Source: Clostridia bacterium
Lineage (GTDB): Bacteria > Bacillota > Clostridia > Oscillospirales > CAG-272
Assembly: GCA_017631855.1 (NCBI GenBank)
Contig: JAGBSP010000044.1
Location: forward strand, 1 to 64,000
Length of the DNA stretch: 64,000 nt
Direction of reading: 5' to 3'
The position numbers and the translations under genes were made by a program. This document shows positions 17,262-25,956 of the stretch, piece after piece. The notes beneath the pieces are model-generated. The model made no database searches. It was given only the letters and a program-made list of their open reading frames with translations, and was not told the origin of the DNA. How positions within the stretch are numbered: the stretch's first letter is position 1; each line of letters begins with the position of its first letter.

Positions 17262-18242
17262 ATGATGTGTTTTCTTGGTTGTGATGAAAAATACAATCAA
17301 GGACGATGCTCGGATTTTGAATTTTTCGCGGAATGGGAACGAATTCTTCCGCTTTGCGCGGGAAGCGTGAGCTCGCGTCTGTACGGAAAACAGCTCTCTC
17401 TTTTGGAGCTTTCGTTCGACCGTGACGAACAAAATCGCCCCTCTGCCATAGAGCTTTGGCGGATTGGAAATAAAGCACTTTGTGAAGAAACAAAGTGTAA
17501 AATTACAAGGAAATATCGAGAAATGATGAAAAAACAAGGCATTGACGTACTTGAATATGTAACGAATATTGCCAATCAAGGGACGGCAGAGCATTCGCAA
17601 ACCGCACTTCCCTTGGAGCTTCTTTCGAAAGAGCTGCTCTCGGAGCTTGGCACGTGTCCGCACCTTCTTCTTCGCGTGTCTTCTCGGCGGTACGTTCGTC
17701 CCGACCGATATCACGCAACGCTGGCTTGGCAAGGATTTCTTCGTGATGAAAAGATCAACGAAGAGGAACGTTTTGTTTTGGAGCTCCAACTCTTAATCGA
17801 GGTACTTTTACTTCTGAAAAAGAAAAAGATCTTTGTGACACTGCATCTGTGTTCACAAGATGCTTCGATCTGCGAGCAGGTGATTTCTTATTTGAAGGAA
17901 AACCGTTTGATGGAGGGAGAGATCCGTTGCTCACTCTTTCTCGATACGCCGATGTCGGAGATTCTGTCGATTTGTCGTTTGAGTGAGAAAAACATTCGCG
18001 TCCTGCCCGAGCTTGTGCTTCGTCCGTCGGATCTTGGCGCTCCGCTCGCACCCGCACTGCGAGAGATTGCCACCGTTTATCCGATCGGCGGACTTCGTTA
18101 CGGTAGGCTTCTGAGCGATTCTCCGTCGCTCTCTCTTGCCGCCGAGGAAGAGCTGCGCGAAAAGATCGACGCCTTTCTTCTGGATGAGGGTGTGTTTGAT
18201 GAAAAACGACAAGAAATACTGAATAATATTTTTAATTCTTGA
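17262..18242 (+). CDS. Unrecognised soluble protein
   Basis: A ~326-residue protein without signal peptide or membrane helix and with no family I can name with confidence. It alternates hydrophobic strands and helices (HLLLRVSS, KIFVTLHLCS, IRCSLFLDTP, IRVLPELVLRP), which would suit an alpha/beta barrel or similar fold, but no catalytic motif is evident. The reading frame is open further upstream (to 17001), but a strong promoter at 17145-17173 makes starts before ~17180 unlikely. The first canonical in-frame start after it is ATGATG at 17262/17265, which has only a weak ribosome site. A better ribosome site (GGGGAGG at 17194-17200) precedes an in-frame ATC at 17208. The start is therefore uncertain. 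The gene ends 60 bases before comEC. Confidence 0.6.
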   Translation: MMCFLGCDEKYNQGRCSDFEFFAEWERILPLCAGSVSSRLYGKQLSLLELSFDRDEQNRPSAIELWRIGNKALCEETKCKITRKYREMMKKQGIDVLEYVTNIANQGTAEHSQTALPLELLSKELLSELGTCPHLLLRVSSRRYVRPDRYHATLAWQGFLRDEKINEEERFVLELQLLIEVLLLLKKKKIFVTLHLCSQDASICEQVISYLKENRLMEGEIRCSLFLDTPMSEILSICRLSEKNIRVLPELVLRPSDLGAPLAPALREIATVYPIGGLRYGRLLSDSPSLSLAAEEELREKIDAFLLDEGVFDEKRQEILNNIFNS

Positions 18243-18302
18243 TTTTATTTATTTTTATTTGTGCCGAAAAATAGAAATTCGCTACGAGGGAAAGGAGAAA
18301 CG

Positions 18303-20600
18303 ATGGGACTGTTTTATCGACGACCACTTTGCTTTTTTGCCTTCCTTTTCGTGGCGTTTTCTCTTTTGGTGTTCGGTTTGCGTATAGAATACGCTTGTTT
18401 TTTGGTTTTGATGCTTGGCATTCTTTGTTTGCTTTGTTTCGGCGTTACCTTCCTTTGTAAGAAAAATAAGAAACGGAGAATTCTTTTTCTGACGAGTACG
18501 ATCTCACTTGCGGTGGCGCTCTTTTCGGTCGGTTATTCACTCCTAACCGTCTTCCTTCCCAGTGAGAGAGCGAAGCGCTTTGTCGGTGAGCACGTATTTC
18601 TTGCCGAGATCGTGCGCGAGGAGTACCGCGCCGACGATTACGCTCGATATTCGGTCAACCTCATACAGATCGATGACGAGCCAACCTCGGTCTATGCTAC
18701 ACTTTCTTGCTATTCCACCTCCGAGCTCTTGCCCAAAGATCGCATTTGTGCAAGAGGGGAGCTTTTTTCTCCCGAAGAAAGGGATCGCGCAGGCTATCTT
18801 CTTTCGGTGAACTTGTCCGAAGACGCAAGTATTTATCGACAAAAGACCTCCGAGAGCCTTTCCTTTTCGGAACTATTATTCTCTCGATCGGGGCTTGTGA
18901 TACTTTCGGAGCGTTGCCAAACGAGCCTCAGAGAAGGATTGATCGCTTCGCTGGGAGAACAGAGCGGCGCGCTTGCGGCGGCGTATTTTGTGGGCGACCG
19001 TTCGGCGCTTCCCGCATCGGTCGTGCGTGATTTTTCCCGTTCGGGAACTTCGCATCTGATGGCGGTGAGCGGACTTCATTTTTCGGTGCTTCTCGGCGCG
19101 CTTGATCTTCTTTTGCGTAAATTGCTTTGTCCAAAGAAGGGAAGGCTTGTGATTGTTACTGTGGCAAGCGCGTTCTTTTTATTCCTGACGGGATTTTCAA
19201 TGTCCGCCTGCCGTTCGGCGCTGATGCTGTACGCGCTGTACGTTGCCTTTCTGTTTCAAGAGGAAGCGGATTCGATCACCTCGCTCTTTTGCTCCTTTGT
19301 ACTGATTGTCCTGCTTTCACCGTATGCTATTGTCGATTTGGGACTTTGGATGTCCTTCCTTGCGACTTTGGGAATTTTGACGCTCTATCCGTGGATTACG
19401 AAGAAAATTCCAAAACCCAAGGTAAAGAGGCGGCTGGTCGATCGTGGTTTACGTATCTTGTACGCGGCTCTGATGCTCGTGCTGATGACTACGGTCGCAA
19501 CCCTCTTTTTGTTGCCGATCTTATGGGCGTTCTTTGGAGAGATCTCTGCGGTGTCCCTGCTTGCCAATCCCATTCTTTCTCCCATTTCTTACGTCTTTCT
19601 TGTGGGAATTCCCATCTGGATTCTCTTTGCCGCCATTCCGTTTGTCGGAACGGCAATTGCGATTGCTTTGTCTTGGTGGGGAGAGGTGATCCTTGCTTTG
19701 ATCTCCTTCTTTTCGAGAATTCCGTCGGCGACGCTTTCACTCAATTACAAATTTTGTCTTGTTCTCATTCCGCTCTTTGCGGCGGCAATGATTGCGGTGC
19801 TCGTGATCCGTCTGCGGCGAAAATGGCTTGTTTTGCTCCCACCACTCGCGCTTTTGGTTGCCTTTGGCGTTTGTCTTGGCGCGGTGCGTATGTATCGGAG
19901 CATACCGAGGGTGACGTATCTTTCCTCGCAGGGACGGCACGAGGCGCTTTGGATTTCGGACGGAGAGGAAGTTGCGGTTTGCGACCTTTCGGGTGGTGCT
20001 CCGTGGCTCTATCAGACCTTGCTTGACGAAATATCCTCTTCTACGGCAACCGAGGTGGCAAGCGTTCTTCTGACGCACTATCACCGCGGACATCTTGCCT
20101 CTCTTGACCTGCTTTTGCAAAGAGAAATGGTGCGCACGCTCTATCTTCCGATGCCGTATAGTCAAGAGGATCGCGCAACGGCGACCGAACTTTGGCGCTC
20201 TGCGGTAGCGGCGGGGAGTGAGGTCGTGTTTTACGAGGAGGGAGAGATTTCGCTGACCGAGAATGTTTCGGCACAGCTTACCTTTGGCACGGAAGATCCC
20301 TTTTCGGTGGCGCTGACGCTTTTGGGAGAACAGGATCGCTTGACTTACGTCAGTTCTGCGTTTCTTGCCGAACTCGAAGATGAGACTCTTTCGAAACGGC
20401 TTTGCGAAAGTCGCACCGTCCTGATCGGAGCACACGGTGTTCTCGATGACGGTGGGTACTCGATTGCTCCCGCCGATGGCGGAAGCATTGAGCGGGTGAT
20501 TGACGGCACGAAGCGAAGCGCTCCCCGTCTTTTTGTGGAGGGGGCAGAGCATTATGTCGCAAAGAGCTATGCGTACTCGTTTTTCATCGAGCTTTCATAA
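18303..20600 (+). CDS. comEC: ComEC/Rec2-family DNA-uptake channel protein
   Basis: Polytopic membrane protein that carries transforming DNA across the membrane in competent bacteria. Three N-terminal helices come first, then a soluble OB-like region (~residues 85-200). The Competence domain (~215-500) holds the signature HLMAVSGLHFSVLLG and many helices, and a C-terminal MBL-fold domain lies at ~545-765. The MBL motif reads THYHRGHLA, with G where the usual H-x-H-x-D-H has Asp, so nuclease activity of this domain is doubtful. ATG 18303 is chosen for AAAGGAGAAACG; an upstream in-frame start at 18261 has no such site. No other competence genes are in the window. Confidence 0.93.
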   Translation: MGLFYRRPLCFFAFLFVAFSLLVFGLRIEYACFLVLMLGILCLLCFGVTFLCKKNKKRRILFLTSTISLAVALFSVGYSLLTVFLPSERAKRFVGEHVFLAEIVREEYRADDYARYSVNLIQIDDEPTSVYATLSCYSTSELLPKDRICARGELFSPEERDRAGYLLSVNLSEDASIYRQKTSESLSFSELLFSRSGLVILSERCQTSLREGLIASLGEQSGALAAAYFVGDRSALPASVVRDFSRSGTSHLMAVSGLHFSVLLGALDLLLRKLLCPKKGRLVIVTVASAFFLFLTGFSMSACRSALMLYALYVAFLFQEEADSITSLFCSFVLIVLLSPYAIVDLGLWMSFLATLGILTLYPWITKKIPKPKVKRRLVDRGLRILYAALMLVLMTTVATLFLLPILWAFFGEISAVSLLANPILSPISYVFLVGIPIWILFAAIPFVGTAIAIALSWWGEVILALISFFSRIPSATLSLNYKFCLVLIPLFAAAMIAVLVIRLRRKWLVLLPPLALLVAFGVCLGAVRMYRSIPRVTYLSSQGRHEALWISDGEEVAVCDLSGGAPWLYQTLLDEISSSTATEVASVLLTHYHRGHLASLDLLLQREMVRTLYLPMPYSQEDRATATELWRSAVAAGSEVVFYEEGEISLTENVSAQLTFGTEDPFSVALTLLGEQDRLTYVSSAFLAELEDETLSKRLCESRTVLIGAHGVLDDGGYSIAPADGGSIERVIDGTKRSAPRLFVEGAEHYVAKSYAYSFFIELS

Positions 20601-20603
20601 AAT

Positions 20604-20634
20604 AGATCGGCAGTCCTAGACGGACTGCCGATCT
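20604..20634. terminator. Bidirectional terminator between comEC and coaW
   Basis: Perfect 13-bp stem AGATCGGCAGTCC / GGACTGCCGATCT with a 5-base loop and a T7 tract after it on the plus strand. It lies between convergent genes. Confidence 0.92.
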
Positions 20635-20640
20635 ATTTTT

Positions 20641-21486
20641 TTATAAGGACGGCTCGCAAAGTGCCGCACCGATGACGGTTCCAAATTGCGCGCGGTCGGG
20701 AATGAGAAATTTTACGCCGAAGGTTGCCTCAAGTCCCTCAAAGATTTTTGTGATCGAGGGAAGTGTGGTAAGGTTACCCGTCAGCACCACGTTTTTGATC
20801 TTGAAATTACGAGCTGCGAAAACGGCAAGCATCGCAATTGTTTCGGCAACCATATTGGAAATACCGAGCGCGATGTCGTTTTTGTTGGCAATGTCCGAGA
20901 GCTTTCCGAAGTTCGATGCTGTGATGTCATCACCAAGCTGGAATTTGTGATCGCCGGAAATATCGCCGATGCGCAGGTCGATCTTGGTGAGATCTCCCTC
21001 GGAAGCGAGCTGCTCGAGGTGCTCGATAGTATCAACGCCGAGCATCTGACGCGAAAGACCGAGCAACGTTCCGCCGCCAACGCCCGTACCGCCGAGGTAT
21101 TCGGTGACGATCTTGTTTCCTTGCTTGGTTGCGTGGATCAGCGCCGTACCCGTTCCCATACTGACGACGATTGCTTCGTCCAAACCCGAAAGATGAAGTC
21201 CGCCCTGACCGACACACTGAAATTCGGATGCCTTGCGGCAATCGAGAGAGTAGAGCGGCTCGGAGATAAAGGACGAGCCGACGCCCGTCATCCAGACGCG
21301 GTCAATGTCCGAAAGAGCCAGATGATTTTGCACGGTGAATTTTCCGAATGCGCCGTAGACCGAGGTTACGGCGTCGGTGGCACGGACGAAGAGCGGCTCG
21401 ATGAGCTCACGCGTCTGTCCGTCCGAACGGAAGCCAACGATTTTGGTCGTGCTTCCGCCAATATCGATTCCAATGACGGTTTTCAT
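20641..21486 (-). CDS. coaW: Type II pantothenate kinase
   Basis: Phosphorylates pantothenate in the first committed step of coenzyme A synthesis. The protein has the ASKHA/eukaryote-like PanK-II layout: phosphate-1 loop IDIGGSTTK at residues ~6-14, WMTGVGSSF near 70, SMGTGTALI near 115, and GGTGVGGGTLLGL near 137-149. At 281 aa it matches bacterial CoaW. The start at 21486 is chosen for AAAGGAG 10 bases before it. It is divergent from a HAD phosphatase gene, and the two promoters overlap in a shared dyad (see 21536-21578). Confidence 0.9.
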   Translation of the reverse strand: MKTVIGIDIGGSTTKIVGFRSDGQTRELIEPLFVRATDAVTSVYGAFGKFTVQNHLALSDIDRVWMTGVGSSFISEPLYSLDCRKASEFQCVGQGGLHLSGLDEAIVVSMGTGTALIHATKQGNKIVTEYLGGTGVGGGTLLGLSRQMLGVDTIEHLEQLASEGDLTKIDLRIGDISGDHKFQLGDDITASNFGKLSDIANKNDIALGISNMVAETIAMLAVFAARNFKIKNVVLTGNLTTLPSITKIFEGLEATFGVKFLIPDRAQFGTVIGAALCEPSL

Positions 21487-21535
21487 AGCGGTAAAAACTC
21501 CTTTGTAAAAAAACAAAAGTCAAAATGTTGATTAT

Positions 21536-21564
21536 ATTATAGCATACTCTTGCAAAAAATGCAA
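21536..21564 (-). promoter_or_regulatory. coaW promoter, overlapping the divergent promoter
   Basis: Minus-strand TTGCAT (21564-21559), 17-base spacer, TATAAT (21541-21536). Its -35 box lies within the dyad CTTGCA-aaaaa-TGCAAG at 21549-21565, which also contains the -35 box of the plus-strand promoter. Confidence 0.75.
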
Positions 21565-21578
21565 GGATATGATATAAT
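21550..21578 (+). promoter_or_regulatory. HAD-hydrolase gene promoter, overlapping the coaW promoter
   Basis: Plus-strand TTGCAA (21550-21555), 17-base spacer, TATAAT (21573-21578). RNA polymerase bound here would block the divergent coaW promoter, so the two genes are likely mutually exclusive or jointly controlled at this dyad. Confidence 0.78.
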
Positions 21579-21620
21579 AATAACGTTAATTTTATAAAAA
21601 ATCAAAAAGGACGGACAGTT

Positions 21621-22439
21621 ATGAACTTTCAAAATCCCAACACCGATGTTCTGAACGAGAAAAAACTCTTTATTTTTGATATGGACGGAACGATCTATCT
21701 TGGCGGAAACCCCTTCCCGTTTGCGATTCGCTTTATCAAAAATCTTCGCGCAAACGGAAAAAAGGTGCTCTTCTTTACGAATAACGCCTCGCACACCACG
21801 CCCTTCTATCAGGCAAAGCTTGCGCGCCTTGGCTTTGAGCCTGCCGCTGACGAGATTATGACTTCGGGCGACGTGACGCTCGAATTTCTCAAGCGTTTTC
21901 GCGCAGGAAAGTCGGTGTACCTTGTGGCAACCGACGAGCTCTGCGAGGAGTATCGCGCGAAGGGAATCAACCTTCTGAAGGGAGATGAGGAGAGCGCCGA
22001 TATCGTTATTACGAGCTTTGACACCTCGCTGACCTACGACAAGCTCAATCAGGCGTGCCGCTTTATTCGCGGCGGCGCGGAGTATCTCTCTACCCACCCC
22101 GATTTCAACTGCCCCACCGAGAACGGATTTATTCCCGACAGCGGCGCGATTGCCGCACTCGTGACCGCTTCGACGGGCAAGGTGCCGACCTATTTCGGAA
22201 AACCTTATAAGGAAACCATCGAGATGATCGGAGAGGCAACGGGATATAAGAACGAGGAGATGTGTATTTTCGGTGACCGCCTTTATACCGATATCGCGCT
22301 CGGTAAGAAGTTCGGCGTAACCTCGGTGCTCGTGCTGTCGGGTGAAACGCAACCCGAGGACGTAGATGCCGCCGCTGATGCCGACAAGCCCGATTTTGCA
22401 TTCGGCTCGCTCGACGACGTCGATCGGATTATGTTCTGA
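21621..22439 (+). CDS. HAD-IIA family hydrolase (NagD/PNPase-like)
   Basis: Haloacid-dehalogenase phosphatase of 272 residues with a large IIA cap. Motif I is FDMDGTIYLG (residues ~18-27, both catalytic Asp), motif II is FFTNNAS near 52, and motif IV is FGDRLYTDIALG near 215-226. Relatives dephosphorylate nucleotides, sugar phosphates or glycerol phosphate; this one's substrate is unknown. ATG 21621 follows AAAAAGGACGG. It is divergent from coaW. Confidence 0.92.
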   Translation: MNFQNPNTDVLNEKKLFIFDMDGTIYLGGNPFPFAIRFIKNLRANGKKVLFFTNNASHTTPFYQAKLARLGFEPAADEIMTSGDVTLEFLKRFRAGKSVYLVATDELCEEYRAKGINLLKGDEESADIVITSFDTSLTYDKLNQACRFIRGGAEYLSTHPDFNCPTENGFIPDSGAIAALVTASTGKVPTYFGKPYKETIEMIGEATGYKNEEMCIFGDRLYTDIALGKKFGVTSVLVLSGETQPEDVDAAADADKPDFAFGSLDDVDRIMF

Positions 22440-22449
22440 GGAGAGGTTT

Positions 22450-22696
22450 GCGGGGGTTGCCCCGCACCCCACTTAAGAACTTTTTGAAAAAAGTTCTTAA
22501 GAATCTCAAAAACTTCACAAAAAATTTTTGCGAAGATCGTTTGAAATCAATCGCGTCCCAAACTTGTCGGTAGGTACTGTCCGACAAGTTTGTTCCTCAG
22601 AAATCCGCAGTCTGCACGGACGATACGGCAACACAACCCATAAATTGGTGTTGCTTTCTTTTTGGTTACTTTTTCTTTCCCGAAAGAAAAAGTAAC
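22450..22696. repeat. Array of four hairpins including a copy of the interspersed palindromic repeat
   Basis: The gap between the HAD gene and rqcH carries, in order: GCGGGG / CCCCGC (22450-22465); a near-perfect 13-bp stem TTAAGAACTTTTT / AAAAAGTTCTTAA (22473-22500), which could act as a terminator; AAACTTGTCGG / CCGACAAGTTT (22560-22592); and a 15-bp perfect stem GTTACTTTTTCTTTC / GAAAGAAAAAGTAAC with a 2-base loop (22665-22696). The last is the reverse-complement copy of the 1-192 repeat, with its arm ttgctttctttttgg from 22651. No gene is seen. Confidence 0.8.
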
Positions 22697-22728
22697 ACCC
22701 CCCAACCATCAACTAACTAGGAGAAACT

Positions 22729-24489
22729 ATGGCATTTGATGCAGGAATGTTAGCCTGTACGCTGAGCGAGATTCGTCGCGCGGCGCTTGGTGCAAGAATT
22801 GAAAAGGTATATCAGCCCGAGCGGGACGAGATCGTGCTTCAAATGCGAAGCTTTGAGGGAGGACGCCGCCTGCTGATCAACGCGGGTAGCGGAAATCCCC
22901 GCATTGGATTTACCGAAATCTCAAAAGAAAATCCGCAAAATCCTCCGATGTTTTGTATGCTTCTGCGCAAGTATTTGCAGGGCGCAAAGCTCAGTGAGGT
23001 TTCGCAAGCGCCCTTTGACCGAGTGGCGTTTTTAGGCTTTGACACGCGAGACGAGATGGGCTTTGACTGCCGCCGCTATCTGATTGTCGAGCTGATGGGC
23101 AAGTATTCCAATCTGATTTTTGCCGATGGAGACAAGAAGATCATTACGGCGCTTCGCACCACCGATTTTTCGATGGACAGTATGCGTCAACTGCTCCCAG
23201 GAATGACCTACGAGCTTCCCCCCGCACAGGACAAGGAAAATCCGCTGACGGTGGAGAGGGAACGCTTTTCGGAGCTTCTTTCGTCCGCTCCTGCGGAGAG
23301 AGGGTGCGACCGTTGGCTCGTGTCGGCTTTTTCGGGAATTGCTCCCGTGGTGGCTCGTGAAATCGTCTACCGTGCAACGGGACACGTTGATACGCCGATT
23401 CGATATTGCTTTTTCGAGGAGCTTTGGCGGGAGTTTTGTGCGGTGTATGACCGTGTCCGCAACGAGGATTTTGCGCCCTCGTTAGTGCTTGACGGAGAAG
23501 CGCCTGTCGAATATTCCTTCCTGCCGCTGACGCAGTACGGAGCGATGGAATGTCGCGCCTTTGAGAGCGTCGGCAAGCTCTTTGACCTCTATTTTGAGAC
23601 TCGCGACCGCGAGGTGCGCGTCCGTCAGAGAGCGTCGGATATTCTCAAGCTTCTCACGAACGCCGAGGCTAGAATTCACCGAAAGCTCGAGCTCCAACGC
23701 GCCGAGCTTCTCGACTGTGAGCAGGGAAGCGTCTATAAAAAGTACGGCGACCTCATTACCGCCAACCTCTACCGACTCTCGCGCGGAGAGGCTCGCGCTG
23801 TGTTTGAGGATTACGAGGACTATCGAGAGGACGGAAGCTTTGGCAAGGTTGAGGTCGAGATGGACACGCGTCTTTCTCCCTCGCAGAACGCGCAACGGTA
23901 TTATAAAAAGTACAACAAGGCAAAGACAGCAAAGGTGGAGCTTGCAAAGCAGATTTCCCTTGGAGAAGAGGAGCTTTCCTACCTCTATACGGTCTTTGAG
24001 GCGCTGACGCGCGCCGAGAGTCCGAGCGACCTTTCGGAGATCCGCGACGAGCTTTACCGTTCGGGATACGCGTCAAGAATGAAATCCTACGCCGTTCCCA
24101 AGGCACACAAGCCCGTCGTAATGCAATTTCTCACGCCCGACGGAATGCGTGTGCTTTGCGGAAAGAACAATCTGCAAAACGAATATATTACGCACAAGCT
24201 TGCCGAAAAGCACGACCTTTGGTTCCACGCGAAAGGAGTCCCCGGCTCGCACGTGTTGCTTGTGACCGAGGGCAGAGAGCCGACCGACCTTGACTATACC
24301 ACCGCCGCCGAGATCGCGGCATATTACTCAAAGGCAGAGGGCGAGAAGATCGCGGTTGACTACCTTCTTGCCAAGCACGTCAAAAAGCCTGCGGGCGCAA
24401 AACCCGGCTTTGTGATCTATCATACCAACTGGACGGCGTACGTGACTCCGAACGGCGAAAAAATTGCCGAGATGCGGCAGGGAAAATAA
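22729..24489 (+). CDS. rqcH: Rqc2/RqcH ribosome quality-control protein (NFACT family)
   Basis: Binds peptidyl-tRNA on stalled 50S subunits and adds alanine tails that mark the nascent chain for degradation. NFACT-N starts at residue 1 (MAFDAGML, then ALGARIEKVYQP). A helix-hairpin-helix and a coiled-coil middle follow (~270-430). The C-terminal NFACT-R (DUF814) domain contains NNLQNEYITHKLA and DLWFHAKGVPGSHVLL near residues 480-515, where D and W/H residues are the family signature. Length of 586 aa is normal. ATG 22729 follows TAGGAGAAACT. Older annotation of this family as fibronectin-binding protein reflects the same domain. Confidence 0.95.
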   Translation: MAFDAGMLACTLSEIRRAALGARIEKVYQPERDEIVLQMRSFEGGRRLLINAGSGNPRIGFTEISKENPQNPPMFCMLLRKYLQGAKLSEVSQAPFDRVAFLGFDTRDEMGFDCRRYLIVELMGKYSNLIFADGDKKIITALRTTDFSMDSMRQLLPGMTYELPPAQDKENPLTVERERFSELLSSAPAERGCDRWLVSAFSGIAPVVAREIVYRATGHVDTPIRYCFFEELWREFCAVYDRVRNEDFAPSLVLDGEAPVEYSFLPLTQYGAMECRAFESVGKLFDLYFETRDREVRVRQRASDILKLLTNAEARIHRKLELQRAELLDCEQGSVYKKYGDLITANLYRLSRGEARAVFEDYEDYREDGSFGKVEVEMDTRLSPSQNAQRYYKKYNKAKTAKVELAKQISLGEEELSYLYTVFEALTRAESPSDLSEIRDELYRSGYASRMKSYAVPKAHKPVVMQFLTPDGMRVLCGKNNLQNEYITHKLAEKHDLWFHAKGVPGSHVLLVTEGREPTDLDYTTAAEIAAYYSKAEGEKIAVDYLLAKHVKKPAGAKPGFVIYHTNWTAYVTPNGEKIAEMRQGK

Positions 24490-24523
24490 AGCGGCTTTTT
24501 TTGATAAAAATTTGACAAAGGTA

Positions 24524-24552
24524 TTGATTTTTCAATCAATATATGCTATAAT
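24524..24552 (+). promoter_or_regulatory. egsA promoter with a dyad over the -35 box
   Basis: TTGATT (24524-24529), 17-base spacer, TATAAT (24547-24552). The -35 box lies in the dyad ATTGATT-tttc-AATCAAT-like stretch (24523-24540), a plausible operator. A second TTGACA at 24512 is too far from the -10 to be used with it. Confidence 0.72.
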
Positions 24553-24589
24553 ACTTCGTAATTAAACTACAAAAAGAGAGGAAACTATT

Positions 24590-25885
24590 ATGAGTCTTCA
24601 CGATTGGATCAATAAAGATATCGTTTGCAGCTGCGGCAGAACGCACCGTTGCGACATTGCGCACGTTGTTGTGGAAAAGAACGCACTGGCAAAGCTTCCC
24701 GAATGTCTGGCAGAGTATAACCACATTTTGCTCGTTGCCGACGAAAATACATACCCCCTTTGCGGCGAGAGAGTTCGCGAGCTTCTCGGTGACAAGATCG
24801 AGCAGTTCTGTCTTCTGACCACCGAGCCCGGCGAGCCTCACGTTGTTCCCAACGAGCAGTCGATCGGCGCGATCGAGCAGAGTCTGACCGATGATACCGA
24901 CCTCATTCTCGGTATCGGATCGGGTGTTATCAACGACCTTTGTAAGTACGTTTCCTTCTATCATCATATCGAGAGCGGTATCATCGGTACAGCTCCCTCG
25001 ATGGACGGCTACGCATCCTCGGGTGCGGCAATGATCCTCAAGGGAATGAAGGTGACGGCAACTACGCACGCACCGACGCTGATTATGGGTGACACCGACA
25101 TTCTCTGCGGCGCGCCCATCGGAATGATCCGTTCGGGATACGCAGACATCATCGGTAAGTACAGCGCACTCTGCGACTGGAAGCTCAGCGCGCTGATCAA
25201 CAACGAATACTTCTGTCAGGAGATCTACGATCTCGTGATGGATCGTACCAACCTCATCCGTTCGCTTGCAACCGACATTCGCGACCGCAAGCCCGAAGCG
25301 ATCGAAGAGCTGATGCTCGACCTCGTGCTCATCGGCGCGTGCCTGACCCTCGTCAATTCGACGCGTCCCGGCTCGGGCAGTGAGCACCACCTGTCGCACT
25401 ATTTTGAAATCACGGGTCTGATTTACGGCGAGCCCTTCTTCTTCCACGGCACCGACGTCGGATACGCAACCATCGTTACGGCAAAGCTCCGCGAGGAAGT
25501 CCGCGCGCTCGAGGAGCCTACCTTCTCCGAGCTGTCCAAGGAAACCAGAGAAAAGTGCTATCAGAAGATCTACAGCCATCTGTGGACCGAGATTCGCGAC
25601 CTGCAGAACGAGGCGGGCAGACACGACAACCCCGTCAACGACATTTACAAGGCAAAGTGGGCAGAGGTTCGCGCCATTCTGAACGAGTGCCCGACCGCTG
25701 ACGAGATCAAGGTGATGCTGACCGACTGTGACTTCGATCTTTCGCTCTTCGAGAAGCAGTACGGAAGAAAGAAGATCCTCAACGGCGTATGGTTCGCAAA
25801 GGACCTCAAGGACCGTTACTCGGTGCTCTGGCTCTACGACGCCATCTTCTGCGGAGAAAAGGAAGCGGCAGAAATTCTTGCATAA
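24590..25885 (+). CDS. egsA: sn-glycerol-1-phosphate dehydrogenase (AraM/EgsA)
   Basis: NAD(P)H-dependent reductase converting dihydroxyacetone phosphate to sn-glycerol 1-phosphate, in the iron/zinc alcohol dehydrogenase superfamily. The Rossmann part has ILGIGSGVINDLCKY near residue 103-117, followed by GTAPSMDGYASSGAA near 133 (the family hallmark). The metal ligands would be Asp near 157-190 and the His residues in GSEHHLSH near 265 and FFHGTDVGYA near 285. At 431 aa it fits the bacterial AraM group. In bacteria the product feeds rare G1P-based lipids or wall components; no heptaprenylglyceryl-phosphate synthase gene is adjacent. ATG 24590 follows AGAGAGGAAAC. Confidence 0.93.
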   Translation: MSLHDWINKDIVCSCGRTHRCDIAHVVVEKNALAKLPECLAEYNHILLVADENTYPLCGERVRELLGDKIEQFCLLTTEPGEPHVVPNEQSIGAIEQSLTDDTDLILGIGSGVINDLCKYVSFYHHIESGIIGTAPSMDGYASSGAAMILKGMKVTATTHAPTLIMGDTDILCGAPIGMIRSGYADIIGKYSALCDWKLSALINNEYFCQEIYDLVMDRTNLIRSLATDIRDRKPEAIEELMLDLVLIGACLTLVNSTRPGSGSEHHLSHYFEITGLIYGEPFFFHGTDVGYATIVTAKLREEVRALEEPTFSELSKETREKCYQKIYSHLWTEIRDLQNEAGRHDNPVNDIYKAKWAEVRAILNECPTADEIKVMLTDCDFDLSLFEKQYGRKKILNGVWFAKDLKDRYSVLWLYDAIFCGEKEAAEILA

Positions 25886-25894
25886 TTGTAAACG

Positions 25895-25922
25895 AACAGC
25901 CAAGCGGTTTTGCTTGGCTGTT
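25895..25922 (+). terminator. egsA terminator
   Basis: 11-bp stem AACAGCCAAGC / GCTTGGCTGTT with a 6-base loop and a T5 tract, 10 bases after the stop codon. Confidence 0.92.
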
Positions 25923-25956
25923 TTTGCAAAAAATCGAAAAATATGGATAAAAAGTA

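Noticed and set aside
17203..17265. A 20-codon leader peptide starting at GTG 17203
   Set aside because: The ribosome site GGAGG is only two bases from the GTG, too close for normal use. It is mentioned as one option for the uncertain start but not annotated.
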